NCBI GenBank assembly: GCA_002392275.1 | Contig: DGGQ01000150.1 | Location: 562-34,443 of the forward strand | Direction of reading: 5' to 3' | Length of the DNA stretch: 33,882 bases | DNA from: Treponema sp. UBA3870 | Lineage (GTDB): Bacteria; Spirochaetota; Spirochaetia; Treponematales; Treponemataceae | In this document: positions 15,141 to 23,193 of the stretch, piece by piece | How positions within the stretch are numbered: position 1 is the stretch's first letter | How the letters are laid out: every line of letters starts with the position of its first letter | Translations under genes and position numbers: made by a program | Notes under the pieces: generated by a model | Told to the model about the DNA's origin: nothing | The model's database searches: none | The model's input: the letters and a program-made list of their open reading frames with translations, nothing else

Positions 15141-17243
15141 TCACACTTTGAACAAATCAATCTGGCTTCCGATTGTGTTTATGGCGTTTTTCATTTCGTT
15201 TGAAATCGTTCCGAGCGCGCTTCCGGTTTCGTTGATTTTCTGTGCACCGACCGACATTTCATCCATGCTTCGTTTCATGTTGGCAGCGACATTCTGGAGC
15301 ATGGACATTTCAGTTTTGATTCTGTCGCTCCGCACCGCAACTTCTTTTGATGCCTTTCGTACTTCAACCGTACTGTCGGTCATGTTTTTTAGTGCGCTGC
15401 TGATTTGCTTTGAGCCTGCGTTCTGCTCTTCCATTGCCACCTTAATCTGGATGACAAGCTCATCGGTTTCCTTGATTCTTGATGACACGGATGCAAACGC
15501 TTCGCTTGACTCGCTTGATGCGCTTACGACTTCCGTGATTGAATCCTTGATTTTGCCAAGCTGTTCTCCGATTGTTTTTGACTGGGAACTTGATGTTTCC
15601 GAAAGCTTACGTATTTCATCAGCAACGACGGAGAATCCTTTGCCCGCCTCCCCTGCATGAGCCGCCTCAATTGCCGCATTCATTGCAAGAAGGTTGGTCT
15701 GTTCCGCAATGCTTGAAATCGCCTGGTTTGCTTCTACAAGCATTTCGGACTGGCTTTCAATCTGCTTGATTCTATCGTTCACGTCCTGTTGTTTGTTGAA
15801 TCCTGTCTGCGCATCAAAAGAAAGAGCATGGAATGAATCCGCCATTTTATCGACGGATTTGTTTACGGAATAAATATTTCCAATCATCTGCTCAACAGCC
15901 GTGGAAGCCTCATTGACTCCATTTGACTGGCTCTCAATAAGACCGTTCATCCCCTTGATGTTCTGGGTTATGTCGTTGACAGCATCGGCAGCCTGGGTTA
16001 CGCTTCCGCCCTGATTTTTAATCTGGTTGGATATGTCCCCTATGTTCGATATGATTTCCGAAATTGCGCCCGCAGTGTTTTCCGCACTCTTGGTCATTTT
16101 GTTTCCAGAATCATTGAGGTTGACTTTTGATGTCTGAACGTCGCGCATAATCTGCTGGAGTTTGTCAAGGAAGAGATCGAAGTGGATTACAAGGTCGCCG
16201 ATTTCGTCCCGGATGAAAAGTTTGCACCGCTTCGTAAGATCAGCGTCCCCTGTTTCAAGTTCTTTGAGGAAGTTCGTTACATTGTAGATTCTCCACATGA
16301 GCCAATGTATGAAGATGTAGCTCAAAACCAAAAGCACTACGACAAGAACGGCGCAAATCGGAATGACAATGAAAATCGTTGTTCTGCGGATTTTTCCGAC
16401 AACTTCCGTACTCTTTGCAATGAAAAGCATTCCGCTGATTTTTCCATCCTGATCTTTGAGCGGCTGATATGTGGAATAATAACGGATTCCGTCAAGCTTG
16501 TTCTCTCCGTTGTAATCCTCACCTTTTACAAGAACCGTGTTTTCAATTTCAGGATTTCCGAGTTCCTTTCCTTCAAGTTGTTCGATTGTGGATTCAACCC
16601 TGAAAGAGCCTCTGAATATTGAACACTCAACGTCATAGCCAGCCTGCATAAGGTCGATGAAATATCCGTCGGTCAAATCATAACCGGAAAGCACGCATCC
16701 TATAACATTGTCGCCGTTATAAATCGGGCTTGTCGCAAGAGCCGCAAAACTCAATGCCCCTACCGCCTCATAAGATTTGTACGCCTCACCTTTAAGCGCA
16801 TGGGAAACGCAGGCCAGGGACGAAAGATTGCTTCCTTCGCTGATTTCATATCCGCTTGTGCAGACGACTTTTCCGTTTGTATCAATCACCGCCAGAAATC
16901 CGAGATCTATGGAATCGACTTTGCCTTTAAGGTATGCCTCAATGCCCTTGTCACCCGGATTATAAAGCGCACTGTCCACATAAGATGAATCCGAAAGGAG
17001 GTCGGCGGAAATTGCGAGAGTTGAAATCCAGTCCTGCATGACCGTCATCGCACCATCTTTATTATAGGAAAGCTCGTCCTTGGTGAAATCAATGAGCTTG
17101 CTGTGAAATACCGTAAGGGATATAGCCGCAACGACTGCGCATCCAAACAGTATGAATCCTCCGATAAGCCCGATGAGTTTTGTAGAAAGCCTCATGTTTT
17201 TCCGGGCATGGGTGTCAAATCTGTCCAGTTCTTTTTTTGCCAT
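15141..17243 (-). CDS. Methyl-accepting chemotaxis protein with dCache-type sensor
   Basis: The gene encodes 700 residues from the ATG at 17243, preferred over 17258 because GAGG lies nine bases before it. A membrane helix at about 23-46, a periplasmic region to about 285 with Cache-like strands (GFLAVIDTNGKVVCTSGY, YNGDNVIGCVLSGYDLTDG), a second helix at about 288-315, a HAMP domain to about 365 and a long coiled coil follow. The highly conserved hairpin tip is EQTNLLAMNAAIEAAHAGEA, which contacts CheA and CheW. It senses an external small molecule and controls flagellar rotation. No C-terminal CheR-docking pentapeptide is present. A TATAAT at 17282-17277 could be its -10 box. Confidence 0.93.
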   Translation of the reverse strand: MAKKELDRFDTHARKNMRLSTKLIGLIGGFILFGCAVVAAISLTVFHSKLIDFTKDELSYNKDGAMTVMQDWISTLAISADLLSDSSYVDSALYNPGDKGIEAYLKGKVDSIDLGFLAVIDTNGKVVCTSGYEISEGSNLSSLACVSHALKGEAYKSYEAVGALSFAALATSPIYNGDNVIGCVLSGYDLTDGYFIDLMQAGYDVECSIFRGSFRVESTIEQLEGKELGNPEIENTVLVKGEDYNGENKLDGIRYYSTYQPLKDQDGKISGMLFIAKSTEVVGKIRRTTIFIVIPICAVLVVVLLVLSYIFIHWLMWRIYNVTNFLKELETGDADLTKRCKLFIRDEIGDLVIHFDLFLDKLQQIMRDVQTSKVNLNDSGNKMTKSAENTAGAISEIISNIGDISNQIKNQGGSVTQAADAVNDITQNIKGMNGLIESQSNGVNEASTAVEQMIGNIYSVNKSVDKMADSFHALSFDAQTGFNKQQDVNDRIKQIESQSEMLVEANQAISSIAEQTNLLAMNAAIEAAHAGEAGKGFSVVADEIRKLSETSSSQSKTIGEQLGKIKDSITEVVSASSESSEAFASVSSRIKETDELVIQIKVAMEEQNAGSKQISSALKNMTDSTVEVRKASKEVAVRSDRIKTEMSMLQNVAANMKRSMDEMSVGAQKINETGSALGTISNEMKNAINTIGSQIDLFKV

Positions 17244-17470
17244 TTTGTATTGCCTCATTAAAATTGAGTCTGAAAAATTATAGGAAACCTTGAAAACGCG
17301 ATATTTAAAAACACGTAATTCCGGGTTTTTAAAATCAACGGCAACCTAAAAAAAATCTTGAATAAGAGTTTTTAGAGATTGCAGATATTTTAGAGGTTTA
17401 CTTAAGTTTACTACAAGAATGGCTATCGTGCAACAAATTTCGATTTTTTTTTAGAAACGGTAAGATGAAA

Positions 17471-17503
17471 AAAATCCCCCGGAAATTAAGTCCGAAGGAT
17501 TTT
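17471..17503 (-). terminator. Terminator downstream of pyridoxal kinase gene
   Basis: AAAATCC/GGATTTT arms with an inner CGGA/TCCG pair form a strong hairpin about 30 bases past the kinase stop codon, with a T-run on the minus strand. Sequence is a near copy of the terminator at 15079-15114. The remaining gap to the MCP gene (17259-17470) shows only AT-rich promoter-like DNA. Confidence 0.7.
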
Positions 17504-17532
17504 AGACAAACAATGTGAGCAGTTATCGAAAA

Positions 17533-18366
17533 TTATTTTTCAAGCCTTTCAATAAGATAAGGAAGGGCCTTTTCAAATTTCACGCCGTACCAGTGATCCT
17601 TGTCATCGATTGTTTTTTTGATTGACTCGACAACAAAATCTGCTCCGATTGCGGCAGCTTCGTTCAAGTTTTTTCCCCTGAGCAGTGCTCCCGTAAATGC
17701 TGATGCGTAGGCATCTCCTGTTCCGTGCATTGAAACGTTCAGTTTTTCTGTGAAATAGTATTCCACATTTTTTCCGTCGTAGCTTGCAACCCCAAGTTTC
17801 TTTTCATCAAAACTTACACCAGTGAGCACAACATTTTTTGCACCAAGCGCATGGAGTGATTTCAGCATGTTTTCGATATAGGCCTTGTCATAATTGTTTC
17901 CGACATAAGGAACTCCAAGAAGGAATGAGGCTTCAGTAAGATTCGGGAGAATTACATCCGCACCAACGCAGAGCTTTTTCATCTCCTGTGGAAAATCATC
18001 GTCAAATCCGGCGTACATTTTTCCGTTGTCGGCCATTACAGGATCAACGATTCTCAGTGCATTTTCACGACCTGTCTTTTCTATTATCTCAAGGATGTAA
18101 GGAATCTGTGAAGGACTTACATAACCCGTGTAGAATGCGCTGAAAGAAATATTTTCCTTAAGCCAGCGTTCCAGAATCTTCGGCATGTCATCGGTCAGGT
18201 CGTGGAATGTCCATCCAGAAAATCCCTGCGCAGTATGATTTGAAAGAACAGAGCTGGGAAGAATGGCGGTCTCTATTCCACAGGCCGATACAACCGGCAA
18301 AGCTACAGTAAGAGAACACTGTCCCACGCATGAAATGTCCTGAATCGTCAAAAGTCTTGTATCCAT
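17533..18366 (-). CDS. pdxY: Pyridoxal/pyridoxamine kinase
   Basis: The gene encodes 277 residues starting MDTRLLTIQDISCVGQCSLT; GGAGG eight bases before this ATG rules out the one eight codons earlier. It belongs to the ribokinase-like PdxY/PdxK family, which phosphorylates pyridoxal, pyridoxamine or pyridoxine to the cofactor form. DPVMAD (108-113) and HGTGD (214-218), with Asp218 as the catalytic base, are conserved, as is NHTAQGFSGW near residues 43-52. Length is normal. It is divergent from a MocR/PdxR regulator, with an inverted repeat between them, pointing to a vitamin B6 salvage unit under PLP control. PdxK and PdxY cannot be separated by eye. Confidence 0.9.
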   Translation of the reverse strand: MDTRLLTIQDISCVGQCSLTVALPVVSACGIETAILPSSVLSNHTAQGFSGWTFHDLTDDMPKILERWLKENISFSAFYTGYVSPSQIPYILEIIEKTGRENALRIVDPVMADNGKMYAGFDDDFPQEMKKLCVGADVILPNLTEASFLLGVPYVGNNYDKAYIENMLKSLHALGAKNVVLTGVSFDEKKLGVASYDGKNVEYYFTEKLNVSMHGTGDAYASAFTGALLRGKNLNEAAAIGADFVVESIKKTIDDKDHWYGVKFEKALPYLIERLEK

Positions 18367-18413
18367 AATAATTACCTCCAGAGAACTCAATGAATCCTAA
18401 TGAAAAATATCAC

Positions 18414-18470
18414 AAAATCTGGTATTGTTTATATACTCAATTTTTGTTAATTTTGATAATACCAGATTTT
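18414..18470. promoter_or_regulatory. Putative PdxR operator: 13-bp inverted repeat between divergent genes
   Basis: AAAATCTGGTATT (18414-18426) and AATACCAGATTTT (18458-18470) are exact reverse complements with 31 bases between them. A good -10 box TATACT (18432-18437) lies in the spacer. The arms are about four turns apart centre to centre, fitting a dimeric MocR-type regulator that bends the DNA. Confidence 0.65.
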
Positions 18471-18483
18471 TAAGGATAAACAG

Positions 18484-19938
18484 ATGATAACGATAAATTT
18501 TGAAGGCCGCGAAAAGATTCCATTATGGGAATGGATTTATCTGAGCATAAAGCATCAGATTGAAAATGAGATTCTTGTTTCAGGAGAAAAGCTTCCTTCA
18601 AAAAGAAATCTTGCGACCCATCTCGGAGTAAGCATAATAACCGTGCAGACAGCATACCAGCAGCTCATTGACGAAGGGTGGATTTATTCAATTGAAAAAA
18701 AAGGATTTTTTGTTACCGACATAAAGAACAACAAAATAATTAGCAGCGCAATTAAGGCGGATGCAGACAGGATTACAAAAAAAACTTCATCGTCAAAAAC
18801 AGAGGCAGAATCAAAAGATGATGAAAAAAATTTAATCGACCTTACAAGCAATTCCGTCACCGAAGAAAAATTCCCGTTCTCGCTTTGGGCAAGGATTGCA
18901 CGAAAAATTTTGAACGGACAGTCGCACACGCTTTTGGAACGCGCTTCGGTTTTTGGAACGGAGCAGCTTAGGTCAGCCCTTGCAAAATACCTTTCGGATT
19001 TCCGCGGGATGTCAGTCGATGAAAAACAGATTGTGGTCGGAGCTGGAACGGAATCACTTTACTCAATGCTCGCTCAATTTTTGGGACGCAATAAAATTTT
19101 TGCGGTGGAAAACCCGGGCTATCCAAAAGTAAAAAAAATCTTCGAGCTGAATGGAGTGAAAACCATAGCCGTACAGACCGACGGAGACGGAATGTGCGTT
19201 GAAAAACTTCTAAAAACAAAGGCAGACGTAATCCACATTTCACCGAACCACCACTTTCCAACTGGAAGCGTCATGGGAATAAAAAGAAGGCTGGAACTTT
19301 TGGACTGGTGCGAAAAAAAAACTGGCAGATTTATAATCGAAGATGACTACGACAGCGAGTTCCGGTTCAACGGGAAACCATTGCCGCCATTGCAGTATTC
19401 GGACTCCACCGGCTCGGTTATTTACGTGAACACTTTTTCAAAAATACTTTCACCTTCTTTCAGAATCTCGTACATGGTTCTGCCCAAAAAAATTATTGAA
19501 AGTTTCACAAAAAAAATTGGAATCTACTCATGCCCAGTTCCCGCGCTTGACCAGTTGATTCTCGCAGATTTTATTGACGGCGGACATCTTGAAAAACACA
19601 TTTCACGAATGAGAAACATCTACCGGAATCTTAGGAACGCTTTGATTCAGGCAATTGAAAAAAGTTCCCTTTCAAAAAATTCAAAAATTTTAGAAGAAAA
19701 TTCCGGGCTGCACTTTTTGCTGGAAATAGAAACGGAAAAAACAAAATCAGAAATCAGGGAAGAGCTTTTTGAACGGAAAATCAAAATTGCACAGCTGGAT
19801 GATTTTTATCTGGACGGCAAAAATGTTCAAGAAAAAAATGGACGGACAGTTTTGGTCGTAAATTATTCTGCCTTAAAAAAAGATGAAATTCCATATCTTG
19901 TTTCCGCACTGGAAAGCATCGCCAAACAAGCGGCGTAA
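18484..19938 (+). CDS. pdxR: MocR/PdxR-family PLP-binding transcriptional regulator
   Basis: The gene encodes 484 residues. Residues 11-80 are a GntR-type winged helix (LPSKRNLATHLGVSIITVQT). After a Lys/Ser-rich linker to about 115, residues 120-480 form a type I aminotransferase-like domain with DDYDSEF (287-293) and the PLP-binding lysine Lys320 in NTFSKILSPSFR. Such proteins bind PLP and regulate vitamin B6 genes. AAGGA precedes the ATG. The divergent pyridoxal kinase gene is the natural target, and the inverted repeat between them the likely binding site. Other MocR proteins regulate GABA or taurine genes, but the neighbour favours the PdxR role. Confidence 0.88.
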   Translation: MITINFEGREKIPLWEWIYLSIKHQIENEILVSGEKLPSKRNLATHLGVSIITVQTAYQQLIDEGWIYSIEKKGFFVTDIKNNKIISSAIKADADRITKKTSSSKTEAESKDDEKNLIDLTSNSVTEEKFPFSLWARIARKILNGQSHTLLERASVFGTEQLRSALAKYLSDFRGMSVDEKQIVVGAGTESLYSMLAQFLGRNKIFAVENPGYPKVKKIFELNGVKTIAVQTDGDGMCVEKLLKTKADVIHISPNHHFPTGSVMGIKRRLELLDWCEKKTGRFIIEDDYDSEFRFNGKPLPPLQYSDSTGSVIYVNTFSKILSPSFRISYMVLPKKIIESFTKKIGIYSCPVPALDQLILADFIDGGHLEKHISRMRNIYRNLRNALIQAIEKSSLSKNSKILEENSGLHFLLEIETEKTKSEIREELFERKIKIAQLDDFYLDGKNVQEKNGRTVLVVNYSALKKDEIPYLVSALESIAKQAA

Positions 19939-19949
19939 ATTTTGTGCCG

Positions 19950-19978
19950 TTGAGTTTTTTGAGCATAAGTAGTAGAAT
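19950..19978 (+). promoter_or_regulatory. Sigma-70 promoter of the antiporter gene
   Basis: TTGAGT (19950-19955) and TAGAAT (19973-19978) are 17 bases apart. The predicted start near 19985 gives a 5' leader of about 50 bases before the antiporter ATG. Confidence 0.55.
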
Positions 19979-20033
19979 CAGTTTTCAAAATTGCTGAGGG
20001 CTTAAAATTTAACGGACAGTAAAGAAGGTTTTT

Positions 20034-21275
20034 ATGAACAAACTGGAATTAATCAGGCAGCTTGCCATCATCATTATTTTTGCAAAAGTTTTTGGACTCA
20101 TCGCCAGAAAACTCAAGGCTCCACAGGTTGCGGGCGAAATCATCGCGGGACTTTTGATTGGACCAAGCATTCTTGGATGGGTTCAGCCTTCCGATTTTCT
20201 TGGCGGCATGGCGGAGATTGGCGTAATCATGCTGATGTTCAACGCAGGGCTTGGCACAAATATAAACGACCTGAAAAAATCCGGGCTTAAGGCGACTCTG
20301 CTTGCGTGTTCCGGGGTTGCGGTTCCTTTGGTTGCCGGGACTTTTTTGTTCATGTGCTTCTACGGATTCGGCGAAATTGGGTCGCAGAAATTTTACAGGG
20401 GACTTTTTATTGGAACGATTCTTACCGCAACATCTGTCAGCATAACGGTGCAGGCTCTGAAGGAACTTGGAAAACTTTCTACAATGGTCGGAACAACAAT
20501 CGTAAGCGCGGCAATAATTGACGACGTGATTGGAATTGTCGTTCTGACATTCGTAATCAGCTTGAATCCATCAAACGCGGGTGAAGGGGACCAGGTTGGA
20601 AGCATCGTTAAAGTCATTCTTTCAACACTTTTATTCTTTGTTCTTTCTATTGTAGTGGGCTACATTTTTTATAAAATCTTCAAGTTCTACGAAAAAAAAC
20701 ACAGCCACACAAGGCGTATTCCGATTGTCGGACTTGCGCTTGCGTTCTCGCTTTCATACATTGCGGAACATTTTTTCGGAGTCGCGGACATAACGGGCGC
20801 ATACATAGCGGGGGTAATCCTTTGCTCAACAAAAGATTCGTCTTACATTTCACGCAAAATGGACGTAAACTCATACATGCTTTTTGGACCAATCTTTTTT
20901 GCTTCAATCGGATTGCAGACAAACATTAGGACTCTGGACACTTCCATTCTTCTTTTTTCGCTCGCATTTGTCGTTGTCGGAATGTTGTCAAAAGTTGTCG
21001 GATGCGGTGCGGTCGCAAAACTTTGCAGGTTCAATTTCAGTGACAGCCTGAAAATCGGATGCGGCATGATGACTCGCGGGGAAGTCGCATTGATTGTGGC
21101 GCAGAGAGGTCTGACAGAAGGAATACTTGACCACGCATTTTTCACATCAGTAATTTTATTGATAATTGTAAGCTCCATTGCCACGCCAATTATTTTGAAA
21201 GCGATATACGCACATGATGATAAAAAGATGGCAGCCGTTCAGGATACATCGCTTCCCGCGGCTCCGGTGGAGTGA
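20034..21275 (+). CDS. CPA2-family cation:proton antiporter
   Basis: The gene encodes 413 residues with about twelve to thirteen membrane helices. PQVAGEIIAGLLIGPSILG (30-48), TATSVSITV (131-139) and the paired aspartates in IIDDVIGIV (161-169) are hallmarks of the CPA2 family (NapA, GerN, KefB core). The paired Asp residues bind the exchanged Na+ and H+, giving electrogenic exchange. There is no C-terminal TrkA-N regulatory domain, so it is unlike full KefB/KefC. AAGAAGG precedes the ATG. It stands as its own unit with promoter and terminator and would maintain sodium or pH balance. Ion selectivity cannot be read from sequence alone. Confidence 0.88.
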   Translation: MNKLELIRQLAIIIIFAKVFGLIARKLKAPQVAGEIIAGLLIGPSILGWVQPSDFLGGMAEIGVIMLMFNAGLGTNINDLKKSGLKATLLACSGVAVPLVAGTFLFMCFYGFGEIGSQKFYRGLFIGTILTATSVSITVQALKELGKLSTMVGTTIVSAAIIDDVIGIVVLTFVISLNPSNAGEGDQVGSIVKVILSTLLFFVLSIVVGYIFYKIFKFYEKKHSHTRRIPIVGLALAFSLSYIAEHFFGVADITGAYIAGVILCSTKDSSYISRKMDVNSYMLFGPIFFASIGLQTNIRTLDTSILLFSLAFVVVGMLSKVVGCGAVAKLCRFNFSDSLKIGCGMMTRGEVALIVAQRGLTEGILDHAFFTSVILLIIVSSIATPIILKAIYAHDDKKMAAVQDTSLPAAPVE

Positions 21276-21297
21276 AATACTTTTTTACAAGATACTG

Positions 21298-21341
21298 AAA
21301 AAAGGGAACCACGATTTGTACAAGCGTCGGTCCCCTTTTTT
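21298..21341. terminator. Bidirectional terminator
   Basis: AAAAAAGGGAACC and GGTCCCCTTTTTT arms form a stem around a loop of about 19 bases with A/T runs on both sides, serving the antiporter gene (plus) and the NYN gene (minus) that converge here. Confidence 0.8.
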
Positions 21342-21363
21342 ATTTACGCGGAGGGTGCTGTGA

Positions 21364-22182
21364 TTATTTTTCCCTCGGCTTGTAATACAAAATTGAATGT
21401 CCGCGCCTGCTGTTTGAAAGCGGAACTTTCTGGATTTCAAAATCGTCATCCAGATATTCAATCAAATCGGAAAGTTTTCTAAATCCATAGTCCTGCGTGT
21501 CGAAGCCTGGATCCTGTCGCTTGAAGTATGAACCAGCGGCACTAACATCTGCCCAGCCGTCTTCGTTCGCATAAGTTTCGTAGGCCTTCATCAAGAGTTT
21601 GAAAATCTTCCGGAACTGGCGGTCTGTCATAGTTTCGCTATTGCGCTTGAAAAATCCCAGTCCTTTGGCCGGCTTGTGGTGTTTTATTTCAGCAGGCTTG
21701 TCATTTTGCACAGGAGCGGAATCATCTTCGTCATCAACTTCCTTCAGATTTTCGATGTATATAAAATCGTCACATGCGTTTACAAAAGACTGAGGAGTTT
21801 TTTTCTGACCAACGCCGAAAACATAAATCTGGCTTTCCTTCAGGCGGGTAGCAAGTTTTGTAAAATCCGAGTCGCTTGTGACAAGTGCAATCGCATCGTA
21901 TTTTCCGGTGTAGAGCAAATCCATCGCATCAATAATCATCGCGGAGTCGCTGGAATTTTTTCCCTGCGTGTATGCAAACTGCTGGACCGGAATGACGGCG
22001 TTGTTGTTCAAATCATCCTTCCAGTTTTTCAGCGTCTGGATTGTAAAATCCCCGTAAGCCCTTTTTGTGATTATGTGTCCGTGGACCGCAATCTCCTGCA
22101 AAATCGGTTTCAATTTTTTTCCCGGAGTATTGTCCGCATCAATCAGGACGGCAATTTTTTTCTGTTCGTCAATATCAATCAT
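21364..22182 (-). CDS. NYN-domain (PIN-like) nuclease with OST-HTH/LOTUS domain
   Basis: The gene encodes 272 residues. Residues 8-145 are a NYN domain of the LabA/DUF88 type, a PIN-like RNase fold: VLIDADNT with Asp15 and Asp17, SSDSAMIIDAMD (77-88) and VTSDSDF (101-107) supply the acidic metal-binding residues. After an acidic linker, residues about 185-268 form an OST-HTH (LOTUS) domain (RQFRKIFKLLMKAY, DYGFRKLSDLIEYL), which binds RNA. The protein is therefore a likely ribonuclease or RNA-binding regulator. It begins three bases after the DUF4340 gene stop, within the Gld-like ABC operon, though a functional link is not evident. Confidence 0.88.
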   Translation of the reverse strand: MIDIDEQKKIAVLIDADNTPGKKLKPILQEIAVHGHIITKRAYGDFTIQTLKNWKDDLNNNAVIPVQQFAYTQGKNSSDSAMIIDAMDLLYTGKYDAIALVTSDSDFTKLATRLKESQIYVFGVGQKKTPQSFVNACDDFIYIENLKEVDDEDDSAPVQNDKPAEIKHHKPAKGLGFFKRNSETMTDRQFRKIFKLLMKAYETYANEDGWADVSAAGSYFKRQDPGFDTQDYGFRKLSDLIEYLDDDFEIQKVPLSNSRRGHSILYYKPREK

Positions 22183-22185
22183 ACG

Positions 22186-23193
22186 CTACTCCTCAGCTTC
22201 CAAAACCTCGGCTGGAGGCTCAAACTTTACAATCAGGTCGTTCAAATCTTTTACATAGGAACTTGCGGTGGAACTCAAAATGTAAAATAGTCCTTCGCTC
22301 TGGTTTGATGAACAAAGATATTTGTCGCCATCCTCGCTGTACATGTTGATTGAATAAATCATTCCGCCAACGGCAATCTCAACCTCAATGTCGGGAGCAC
22401 GGTCGGGAACATTTACATAAGGCTCGCACCACTGGTAGACACTCATGCTTGAAAGGCTCGCAATCCAAGTTCCAACATTGCCCTGGTCAAGAACAACATC
22501 AACCATGTCGTCCGGCGACTTTGCAAGTTTCCATTCGGTGCGCTGGTTTGAAACTTTGAAGACATCAGAATCAATTGTCTCCACCTGATCAAGGAGAAGC
22601 TCAAATTCACGCTCGCCATTTTTTATTCTTACAGAAGAGATGCTGTCCGACGCAATTTCATAAAGTGTCTTGTTCCTCAGATTTGAAATTGTTTTGTCAA
22701 ACACGGACTGGAGCGCGCCATCAGCAACCATGACAGATTTTTTCCCATCAATCTGCACATAGCATTGACTTCCAGAGCCGGAGTTTTTTCCTACAAAGAC
22801 AGTGCGGAGGAGTTTGTTTTTCCCATAGGCCATGACAGAAATTTTTGACTCATCGTCAAGTCCATAACGCTGGACCCGATTCGCACTTCCGCTGCTGACA
22901 GTTCCAAGCAGATGTATTTTTGAAACAGCGTCCACAATATTCTGCACTGGATTTTCCTCGGTGGAGAACTTCTGTTCCATATTTTCCATCGCGCTGATTT
23001 TCCATTCACCGTCAATTTTTTCCAGACAAATGTTTCCGCCGCGCTTTTCGATTGTCACCCTGTCAACATCCTTGTTCAAATAAATTGTCTTGTCCTTTGT
23101 TCGACCGGTAAGCGAAAGCTGCAAAAAATAGACCAGCAGCAAGACCAATGCCAAGCCAAAAAGTATTGATTTTTTTAATGCGGTCTTACTCAT
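22186..23193 (-). CDS. DUF4340-domain membrane-anchored protein
   Basis: The gene encodes 335 residues: one N-terminal membrane helix (ILFGLALVLLLVYFLQLSL) and a long extracytoplasmic part with DUF4340 features (INLNKDVDRVTIEKRGG-like start, YGLDDESKISVMAYGKN, VFVGKNSGSGSQCYVQIDG). Such proteins regularly follow GldG-like proteins in ABC-2 operons; their precise role is unknown. The start overlaps the GldG-like stop (ATGA), giving translational coupling. The domain call rests on the pattern of a short anchored N-terminus and repeated beta segments plus gene order. Confidence 0.8.
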   Translation of the reverse strand: MSKTALKKSILFGLALVLLLVYFLQLSLTGRTKDKTIYLNKDVDRVTIEKRGGNICLEKIDGEWKISAMENMEQKFSTEENPVQNIVDAVSKIHLLGTVSSGSANRVQRYGLDDESKISVMAYGKNKLLRTVFVGKNSGSGSQCYVQIDGKKSVMVADGALQSVFDKTISNLRNKTLYEIASDSISSVRIKNGEREFELLLDQVETIDSDVFKVSNQRTEWKLAKSPDDMVDVVLDQGNVGTWIASLSSMSVYQWCEPYVNVPDRAPDIEVEIAVGGMIYSINMYSEDGDKYLCSSNQSEGLFYILSSTASSYVKDLNDLIVKFEPPAEVLEAEE

